48,789 bases of DNA from Bacteroidales bacterium (GTDB lineage Bacteria > Bacteroidota > Bacteroidia > Bacteroidales > UBA3663). Position numbers and translations under genes: made by a program. Shown in pieces: positions 42,213-48,789 of the stretch (within the stretch, counting starts at the first letter, position 1; every line of letters begins with the position of its first letter). The DNA is taken from positions 1-48,789 of the forward strand of contig JAFZTS010000050.1 in the NCBI GenBank assembly GCA_017618715.1, given 5' to 3'. The notes under the pieces were generated by a model that was not told the origin of the DNA, made no database searches, and saw nothing but the letters and a program-made list of their open reading frames with translations.

Positions 42213-42989
42213 ATGAATAGAATCAACGCATTGTTCGCCAGCAGGCCTGAGAAGCTGCTGAGTTTGTATTTCTGTGCCGGTGCTCCTACTCTCGAAGGCA
42301 CAGCCGACGTGATTCGTGCCATGCAGCAGCATGGTATCGCTATGGTTGAGATTGGCATACCATTCAGCGATCCGATGGCCGATGGCCCCGTCATTCAAGA
42401 TGCAGCCACTCGTGCGCTGCGCAATGGTATGACTCTCCAAAAGCTCTTTTCCCAGCTTGAGGGCATACGTAAAGATGTAACCATCCCACTCATTCTCATG
42501 GGATATCTGAATCCTGTCATCCATTTCGGATTTGAACGGTTCTGCCAGGAATGTGTCCGCGTCGGTATCGATGGTATTATTCTTCCTGACTTGCCGTTCA
42601 AGGATTACATGGAGGATTTCAAGCCCATCGCCGACCGCTATGACCTCCGCATTATCATGCTCATCACGCCCGAGACGTCCGACGAGCGTATCCGTTTCAT
42701 TGATGATAACACTTCCGGCTTTATTTATATGGTCTCTTCCGCTGCCATCACGGGCGCACAAAAGGAGTTCAATGAGGCCAAGCAGGCATACTTCAACAAG
42801 GTACACGCCATGCATCTCAAGAACCCCACCATGATTGGATTTGGCATCAGCAACCGTCAGACGCTCGAGTCGGCACAGGCCAATGCCAACGGGGCTATCA
42901 TAGGCTCGAAGTTCGTCCAATTGCTCGATGAGGCAAAAGGAAATGCCTCGAAGGCTTTGGATCAGCTCTTCGAGGCATTACGGAGTTAG
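42213..42989 (+). CDS. trpA: Tryptophan synthase alpha chain
   Basis: A 258-residue TIM-barrel partner of TrpB that cleaves indole-3-glycerol phosphate to indole. The catalytic Glu46 and Asp57 are in MVEIGIPFSDPMADGPVIQ. LMGYLNPVIHFGFERF, ILPDLPFKDYMEDF and GFGISNRQTLESA are the family loops. It is the last gene of the operon, followed by convergent DUF4421. No clear terminator is seen in the 30-bp gap. Confidence 0.96.
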   Translation: MNRINALFASRPEKLLSLYFCAGAPTLEGTADVIRAMQQHGIAMVEIGIPFSDPMADGPVIQDAATRALRNGMTLQKLFSQLEGIRKDVTIPLILMGYLNPVIHFGFERFCQECVRVGIDGIILPDLPFKDYMEDFKPIADRYDLRIIMLITPETSDERIRFIDDNTSGFIYMVSSAAITGAQKEFNEAKQAYFNKVHAMHLKNPTMIGFGISNRQTLESAQANANGAIIGSKFVQLLDEAKGNASKALDQLFEALRS

Positions 42990-43019
42990 TTGATTTCTTT
43001 ACGAAGGTAAATATTTCTC

Positions 43020-43985
43020 CTATAGGCGCAGACCGTAGAACATACGGATGCGCCATTTTATGTTGTGCAAGGCAAGATTCTCCTCGTTGCCGATATTGGT
43101 GAAGTTGAACACCATCGACATGCCTAGGAACTTGTTGCCCAACTGACGCACCACAGCCCCTCGTCCCGTGATGATGGCCTCGGGGAAATGGTAGTGAAGA
43201 GGTACACGCGAACCGCCGAAGGTCATCGAAGTGTTGCTATACACGATGAAGGTCGGAGTGGCAGAGATGTGCAACAGCCAGCCTTGCGAGGGTACGTAGT
43301 TGTAGCCGTAACCGCCGCCGATGCCGATGTTTGTCATCTTGATCTGGGTTTCCTGCTCCCATTTGAGCGTGGTATGTTGTCCCATACCAGACACAGCCAC
43401 GAGGAAGCTGCCTGCCGAGTGGCGTTGGATGTAGCTTTGTGTGAAAGCTGCTGGAAAGGAGAACCGTCGGCCGTTGAAGATATAGAATGCATTCAGGTTC
43501 AGCGTCCTTACCGATAACATGTCGGCGGGAAGCTCGACGCGTTCCATTCCCTCCATATCGTGCCAACCCGTGAAGTTGTGTGCATCCTGGTAGATGACAT
43601 CGTAGCCAAAGCGCTTACCGTATGAATTGAAGTTCAGTTCGTAGTCGCGGTACTTGCCCATCAGTTTGGCAGGATTGAGGGCCGCGCTTAGCGAGAATCC
43701 AAGATAACTCACACCCACGCTGAGCGTTGATTTGTAGTCGGCAGTTATCTCTGAATTGAATTTCTGCCCGTTTGTCACCCCCATGGTCTCCAACTTTGCC
43801 CCCGACACGTTGAGTCGTGCTACGACAGTCCACTTGGTCTGTGGTCGCATGACAAATGCTGTGTCTATGTCGCCCTTGCGGTAGCTTTGGGTTAGCATAA
43901 TGTCCACACGATGAAACAGCGTTTGTGCTTCAACGGATAGGGGCAAAATGGTCAATAGCCAATAGAACCAGACACGTTTCAACAT
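43020..43985 (-). CDS. DUF4421 outer-membrane beta-barrel protein
   Basis: A 321-residue protein with a signal peptide (WFYWLLTILPLSVEAQ). Many amphipathic beta strands and a hydrophobic, aromatic-ending C-terminus (IRMFYGLRL) suggest an outer-membrane barrel. It resembles DUF4421, a Bacteroidetes family of unknown function (YLGFSLSAALN, YDVIYQDAHNFTGW). It lies 62 bp downstream of the efflux outer-membrane gene on the same strand and may be co-transcribed. Confidence 0.82.
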   Translation of the reverse strand: MLKRVWFYWLLTILPLSVEAQTLFHRVDIMLTQSYRKGDIDTAFVMRPQTKWTVVARLNVSGAKLETMGVTNGQKFNSEITADYKSTLSVGVSYLGFSLSAALNPAKLMGKYRDYELNFNSYGKRFGYDVIYQDAHNFTGWHDMEGMERVELPADMLSVRTLNLNAFYIFNGRRFSFPAAFTQSYIQRHSAGSFLVAVSGMGQHTTLKWEQETQIKMTNIGIGGGYGYNYVPSQGWLLHISATPTFIVYSNTSMTFGGSRVPLHYHFPEAIITGRGAVVRQLGNKFLGMSMVFNFTNIGNEENLALHNIKWRIRMFYGLRL

Positions 43986-44047
43986 CGATATCCTATCTCA
44001 TGCTTGATTTCGACATTTCCGCTTAACCACGGGATGCCGAAGACAGT

Positions 44048-45472
44048 TTACTTCGAACCTCCGCCTAATGCGATGTAGAGGGCTATCACGGCTTGCGCAC
44101 CCTTGTACATGTTAGTAGCCTCGCTGAGTTGGGCGTTAAGCAGGCTTTCCTGGGCGGTGAGCACTTCGAGGTAGTTGGCTTTGCCGTTATCCATCAGCTC
44201 ATGTGTGCCGGTATAGGCATCATAGAGGACTTGTACCTGACGATGGTAATAGGCATGCTTCTCACGAGCGGCCTGACAGTCGGCCATGGCCTCGTTCACC
44301 TGGTTGCCGGCATCAATGACGGTCTGCACGTATTTGCGTTGCAGGTCCTCCTTTGTCAAATTGGCAATCTTCAGGTTCGCTCTCAATTTGCCACGGGCGA
44401 AGATGGGTTGCGTGAGTTGTCCGACAGCTGTGAGTAGCAGTTTGCCCGGATTGATCACGGCGCTGCCTGCCGAGTTGGTCCAACCGCCAGTTCCAGTGAG
44501 CGTGATGCTGGGGAAGAAGGCAGAGCGAGCTGCCTGTGTGTTGTAGAAGGCTTCCTCCAAAGCATGGTTGGCCATGCGGATGTCGGGGCGTAGTTCAAGC
44601 ATTGAGGCGGGCACGCCAATCTTCAGGAACTGCGTATCGAACATACGTTGGCCGGTCTCACCTTGTGCTTCTGGATGGTGCAAGGCTGAACTACCCCATG
44701 TTTTGCGCTCGATGTGTTGAGGCGTGATGGCCAACAGGCGGCAGATGGCATTCTCCACGCTGCGTATGTTGCGGCGGGTATCTACGATTTGCGTCTTCAC
44801 GTTCAGATAAGACGACTCCATCTGATTGACGGCGGTAGAATACGACTTGCCGTTCTCCCACAGTATCTTCTGCGTTTCAAGAGAGGCGTTCCACAGGCTG
44901 TCGGTCAAGGTCAGGATCGCTAATTGTCGGTCGAGCAATTGCAGCATATAGTACTGCTGGGCTGTGGTCGAAATGAGGTTGACACGTACCGCTTCCTCGC
45001 GCATCTGGGATTGTAGAAGTATGGCTTTTGAGGCACGTTTTTTGTTGGTGAGGGAGCCGAAGAGATCAACGTCCATCGAAAGCTGCATTGGTAGGTTGTA
45101 GGTCTGTGAAGCCGCACCTTGATCGAAGCTCGCAATGGTACCCTGGGGTGCTAATGTGATTGACGGCAGATAGGCAAGGCGTGCAGCCATCAGCGATGCT
45201 TCGCTCTTTTCCACGGCGAGGCGTGCAGAGTTCAGGTCGGTGTTGTTGGCCAGGACTTGTTCGATGAGGTTCTGCAGCATCGGGTCGGTGAAGAACTCGC
45301 GCCAAGACATCTGGGCCAGCGACATGTCGGCCTCAGCCTCAAGGATATCATCAGTTGTACCAAAAGCTTCGGCCGGTGTCTCGATGGTCTGATGATAAGT
45401 ATTGTATATGCCGCAGCCCGTGAACAGGAGGCTCACGGCTGCAGCGGTGAAGATATAGCTTAGTTTTTTCAT
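44048..45472 (-). CDS. RND efflux outer-membrane lipoprotein (TolC/OprM family)
   Basis: A 474-residue protein with a lipoprotein signal (FTAAAVSLLFTGC). Two outer-membrane efflux repeats are visible: the LIEQVLANNTDLNSARLAVE and LRPDIRMANHALEEAFYNTQ halves, plus FFPSITLTGTGGW. The C-terminal YKGAQAVIALYIALGGG is typical. It forms the exit duct of a tripartite pump with the AcrB-type protein next to it, and their genes are 3 bp apart. Confidence 0.93.
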   Translation of the reverse strand: MKKLSYIFTAAAVSLLFTGCGIYNTYHQTIETPAEAFGTTDDILEAEADMSLAQMSWREFFTDPMLQNLIEQVLANNTDLNSARLAVEKSEASLMAARLAYLPSITLAPQGTIASFDQGAASQTYNLPMQLSMDVDLFGSLTNKKRASKAILLQSQMREEAVRVNLISTTAQQYYMLQLLDRQLAILTLTDSLWNASLETQKILWENGKSYSTAVNQMESSYLNVKTQIVDTRRNIRSVENAICRLLAITPQHIERKTWGSSALHHPEAQGETGQRMFDTQFLKIGVPASMLELRPDIRMANHALEEAFYNTQAARSAFFPSITLTGTGGWTNSAGSAVINPGKLLLTAVGQLTQPIFARGKLRANLKIANLTKEDLQRKYVQTVIDAGNQVNEAMADCQAAREKHAYYHRQVQVLYDAYTGTHELMDNGKANYLEVLTAQESLLNAQLSEATNMYKGAQAVIALYIALGGGSK

Positions 45473-45475
45473 GAC

Positions 45476-48400
45476 TTATTCCTCCTCATTATTTGTTGTA
45501 ACCTTTCCTTGGAACCTTTCATGCAGATTCTGGAACACGATGAAGAAGACGGGGACGACGAAAAGCAGGGCAAGTGTGCCTATCGACATGCCGCCCACAA
45601 CGCCAAGGGCGAGGGCACGGTTACCGTTTGCACCGGCACCACCCTCAATGATGAGCGGAATCATACCGGCAATCATCGTGAGTACCGTCATCAATATTGG
45701 ACGCAGACGCTCCTTGCAAGCCTCGAAGGCAGCATCGTGTATGCTCATACCCTGAGCACGGCGCTCAGATGCGAACTCTGTAATCAGGATAGCGGTCTTG
45801 GAGAGCAGACCGATGAGCATGATGACACCCGTCTGCAGATATATGTTGTTGTCCATGCCCGGGAAGTGGAGTAGCGAGCCGAGATAGGCACAGACGAAGG
45901 CACCCATCAGTCCGAAGGGCACTGAGAGCAGCACGGCCCACGGCGTGAACCACGAGTTGTAGAGCGAGGCCAGGATGAGGTAGATCAGCACCACGCATAT
46001 AATATATATAAGGGCGGTGGTGTTGCTTCCTGCGGCTTCCTCCACTTCACGCGACATGTTGCTGTACTCGTAGGTTGCGGTGGAGGGCATCGTCTCCTTG
46101 AACACCTCGGCGATGACCTGGTGGGCCTCACCCTCGCTGCAGCCGTTGGCGGCGGTGATGTTACAGGTAATGCTCTGGAACAGGTTGAAGTGCTCGATGT
46201 TCGACGGGCCGACAATCTCTTTCAGGGTGACGAACTCAGAGATAGGTGCCATCTTTCCACCCTTCACCTTGACGAAAATATTACGCAGCGATGATGGGTC
46301 GAGACGGGCATCAGGCGTGGCGCTGGCCATGATGCGATAGACCTTGCCAAACTGGTTGAAGTTGCCGATGTAGCTTCCGCCGCAGAAGGAGCCGAGCGTT
46401 GTTAGCACAGTCTTGGGCGACACACCGGCGCGGTCGCACTGCGTGGCGTCGAGCTCAACGCGATACTTCGGGTAACGCTCCGAGTAGGACGACATCGCCA
46501 TACCGATTTCCGGACGTTCGGCCAGCTTAGTCAGAAAATTCTGCGTCTTCTTGGCAAACTCCGAGAGGTCGCCGTCGGTCGGGTCCTCCACGACGAGGCT
46601 TACGCTGTTGCTCGTGCCGTAGCCAGGCACCTGAGGCAACTGGAAGGGCAGCACTAGTACGTTCTTGATATCTTTACAGGCGTAGTAGAAGCGGCCGATG
46701 ACTAAGTCGATAAGATGGTTCATGCCCGGACGGTCGTCCCAGTGTTTCAGGCGGACGACAAGGGTGGCGAAGTTGGAGCCGTTGCCCGAAGCCAGGCCGT
46801 AACCGCACGATACGGCGAAGCTTTCTAATTCGGGAATCTCCTTTACTTTCTCCTCCACCTGCTTTGTCAGTTCCTGCGTCTGCTGCAAAGTGTAACCCTC
46901 CGGGGCACGGATCTCGGCGAGGAAGACACCCTGATCCTCCTGCGGCACGAGGCCCGACGGCAGATGCTTCATGAAGAATAACAGCAGCACGGCGGCAATC
47001 ACCAGCAGACCCCATGATAATACTGGGCGCCTGATGAACTTCTGCACGGCCTTTGAATACTTATTGTAGATGGCGTTGTAGCTTACATCGTATGCTTTCT
47101 TGGTGTAGTATGACAGCGACTTGCCCTCTTTCTTGCCGTCGGTCACCTTCAACATGATGGCGCAGAGGGCGGGGCATAGCGTCAGGGCGGATACACACGA
47201 GAGGCCCACCGACGAGGCGATGGTGACACCGAACTGCGTGAAGAACGTGCCCGACGTACCGCTCATGAACGTCACGGGAATAAAGACCGCCATGAATACC
47301 AGGGTACAAGAGATGACGGCCACCGAGACGTCCGACATGGCCTGGCGCGTAGCCTCACGGGCATCCGACACCCCGTCCTCCATCTTCGCCATGACAGCCT
47401 CGACCACCACGATGGCATCGTCCACCACCGTACCGATGGCCAGCACGAGTGCGAACAGCGTCAGGATGTTGAGCGAGAAGCCTGCCAGCATGACGATGGC
47501 AAACGTGCCAAGCAGCGACACGCAGATGGATATCGACGGGATGATCGTGGCCTTGAAGTTCTGCAAGAAGAAGAACACCACGAGGATAACTAGGATGATC
47601 GCGATGATGAGCGTCTCCACTACGTTGTGGATGGCGGCAAAGAGGAAGTCGTCGGAGGTTTGCATTGTCACAAACTCCAAACCAGCGGGCATCGTGGCTT
47701 TCATATCGTCGCACATCTTGTTGATGCGTGCGTTCACCTCCGTCGCGTTGGCTTCAGGAGCCTGGAACACCATGAGCAGAATGCCAGGCTTGCCGTTGAT
47801 GTTCGACAGGAAGCTGTAGCTCTGGGCGCCAATCTCCACCTCGGCCACATCGCTCAGGTGCAGCAGGTGGCCGCCGTCGGTGGTGCGCAGCACGATATCG
47901 TTGAACTCCTCGACAGACTTCAGCGTGCCCTTGTATTCCATAGAGTACTGGTATTTGTTCTCCGACAACTCGCCCAGTGAACCCGTAGCGGCCACGAAGC
48001 TCTGGCTGCTGATTGCCGCAAACACGTCGTTGGGTTCCAGACCGTACTGCGCCATCACGTCAGGTTTCAGCCAGATGCGCAAGGCGTAGGTGTTGCCCAA
48101 GGCCATCACATCGCCCACGCCGGTGATACGCTGCAGGCGCGGCTTGATATTGATGTCAACGTAGTTCGAGATGAAGTCGTCATCGTACTTCCCGTCAGAG
48201 CTCCTCACGGCAAGGATGCGGAGGATGTTGCTCTGCATCTTCATCACCTGGACACCCACCTTCGTTACGTCGGCAGGCAGCAGTGCCTGTGCCTTGCTCA
48301 CGCGGTTCTGTACGTTCACCGCCGCCATGTCGGGGTCGGTGCCCTGCTTGAAATAGACGCTGATGCTCACGTTGCCCGATGCGGAGGCTTTCGAGGTTAT

Positions 48401-48634
48401 GTAGGTCATGCCGGGCACGCCGTTGATGCTCTCCTCGAGGGGTTGGATCACCGACTTCATGATGGTGTTCGGGTCGGCACCCGTGTAGGTTGTTGTCACC
48501 ATCACCTGCGGAGGAGCGATGCTGGGGTATTGCTCGATGGACAGTGTGTTCATCGAGATGTAACCCACCAGCGCAATCACTATCGAGATGGCGCACGCCA
48601 TCACGTACCTGTTAATGAATATATTATTCTTCAT
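45476..48634 (-). CDS. RND-family efflux pump inner-membrane permease (AcrB/HAE1 type)
   Basis: A 1052-residue transporter of normal AcrB length. It has an N-terminal helix (VMACAISIVIALVGYISMNTL), two large periplasmic loops and the proton-relay pair in LAIGTVVDDAIVVVEAV of transmembrane helix 4. A duplicated helix set is seen in the second half (VVLIYLILASLYNSWFTPWAVLL, LIGLLSKTAILITEFA). HAE1 pumps export hydrophobic and amphiphilic compounds including drugs and bile salts. Which substrates apply here is unknown. Confidence 0.95.
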   Translation of the reverse strand: MKNNIFINRYVMACAISIVIALVGYISMNTLSIEQYPSIAPPQVMVTTTYTGADPNTIMKSVIQPLEESINGVPGMTYITSKASASGNVSISVYFKQGTDPDMAAVNVQNRVSKAQALLPADVTKVGVQVMKMQSNILRILAVRSSDGKYDDDFISNYVDINIKPRLQRITGVGDVMALGNTYALRIWLKPDVMAQYGLEPNDVFAAISSQSFVAATGSLGELSENKYQYSMEYKGTLKSVEEFNDIVLRTTDGGHLLHLSDVAEVEIGAQSYSFLSNINGKPGILLMVFQAPEANATEVNARINKMCDDMKATMPAGLEFVTMQTSDDFLFAAIHNVVETLIIAIILVILVVFFFLQNFKATIIPSISICVSLLGTFAIVMLAGFSLNILTLFALVLAIGTVVDDAIVVVEAVMAKMEDGVSDAREATRQAMSDVSVAVISCTLVFMAVFIPVTFMSGTSGTFFTQFGVTIASSVGLSCVSALTLCPALCAIMLKVTDGKKEGKSLSYYTKKAYDVSYNAIYNKYSKAVQKFIRRPVLSWGLLVIAAVLLLFFMKHLPSGLVPQEDQGVFLAEIRAPEGYTLQQTQELTKQVEEKVKEIPELESFAVSCGYGLASGNGSNFATLVVRLKHWDDRPGMNHLIDLVIGRFYYACKDIKNVLVLPFQLPQVPGYGTSNSVSLVVEDPTDGDLSEFAKKTQNFLTKLAERPEIGMAMSSYSERYPKYRVELDATQCDRAGVSPKTVLTTLGSFCGGSYIGNFNQFGKVYRIMASATPDARLDPSSLRNIFVKVKGGKMAPISEFVTLKEIVGPSNIEHFNLFQSITCNITAANGCSEGEAHQVIAEVFKETMPSTATYEYSNMSREVEEAAGSNTTALIYIICVVLIYLILASLYNSWFTPWAVLLSVPFGLMGAFVCAYLGSLLHFPGMDNNIYLQTGVIMLIGLLSKTAILITEFASERRAQGMSIHDAAFEACKERLRPILMTVLTMIAGMIPLIIEGGAGANGNRALALGVVGGMSIGTLALLFVVPVFFIVFQNLHERFQGKVTTNNEEE

Positions 48635-48637
48635 AGC

Positions 48638-48789
48638 CTACTTCTCGTTTTTCGGGGCATCGGGGAAGATCACCTGCTGTCCCTCTTGTACGTTATTGGC
48701 TCCGATGGTCACGATCTTGTCGCCCACGTTGAGGCCGCTGGTTACGATGAAGTCCTGACCGTTGCCGACATCCTGTGTCGTCACAGTGA
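48638..48789 (-). CDS. RND efflux periplasmic adaptor, C-terminal end only
   Basis: The minus strand at the right edge encodes the last 50 residues or so of an AcrA-like membrane-fusion protein (FIVTSGLNVGDKIVTIGANN, ending PDAPKNEK-stop). The strand and order adaptor-pump-duct, with 3 bp to the pump gene, support this. The 5' part lies outside the window. Confidence 0.85.
   Translation of the reverse strand, partial: TVTTQDVGNGQDFIVTSGLNVGDKIVTIGANNVQEGQQVIFPDAPKNEK

Noticed and set aside
1..48789. tRNA, rRNA or insertion sequence genes
   Set aside because: I saw no cloverleaf-like or rRNA-like stretch and no transposase. A tRNAscan or Rfam search could still find something missed by eye.

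Overview
The window looks like the chromosome of a member of the Bacteroidales, most likely a Prevotella-type organism. Supporting signs are the repeated TAnnTTTG -7 promoter boxes with a TTTG or TTG element about 20 bp upstream, the lack of obvious Shine-Dalgarno sites, a one-protein hybrid two-component system, a type IX secretion-like C-terminus, DUF4421, and the trp gene order B-E-G-D-C-F-A. The genus is inferred from gene content and style, not from a marker alignment.

Layout. 1-2185: end of a DUF4373-type replication-related protein, a small AraC-like helix-turn-helix gene, then about 1 kb of non-coding DNA. This holds a striking array of ten 24-bp palindromes at a 41-42 bp period, two smaller periodic repeats, a promoter and a long inverted repeat. 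2186-4347: a secreted DUF1593 nucleoside-hydrolase-like protein and a nitroreductase lipoprotein. 4592-12606 (minus): a compact three-gene operon encoding a membrane-anchored von Willebrand A protein, a very large tubulin/FtsZ-like protein and a 1159-residue membrane protein with an intact papain-like protease triad. This is the best candidate for a poorly described system. 12909-19404: an SGNH hydrolase, a DUF362 lipoprotein and a hybrid sensor/regulator. 19496-22807: two divergent POT-family transporters that share a promoter region.

22861-26507 is a housekeeping block (hpt, adk, ruvX, def, recA). 26602-32857 (minus) holds a small secreted protein with a type IX-like tail, rlmN, a PpiD/SurA-like foldase, a CNNM/CorC membrane protein and lptC. 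33036-35251 is thyA, overlapped by a polyprenyl-phosphate sugar transferase. 35248-35964 (minus) is trmO.

36095-42989 is the complete tryptophan operon trpB-E-G-D-C-F-A. Its leader carries a 15-codon peptide with three consecutive Trp codons, a 9-bp antiterminator pairing and a strong terminator, a textbook attenuator layout. 43020-48789 (minus) is a tripartite RND efflux operon (end of the adaptor, the AcrB-type pump, a TolC/OprM-type outer-membrane lipoprotein) followed by a DUF4421 barrel protein.

A recurring small-scale feature is 9-bp-period microrepeats in short spacers between co-oriented genes. The same two motif families turn up in unrelated spacers. I saw no rRNA, tRNA, insertion sequence or CRISPR array.
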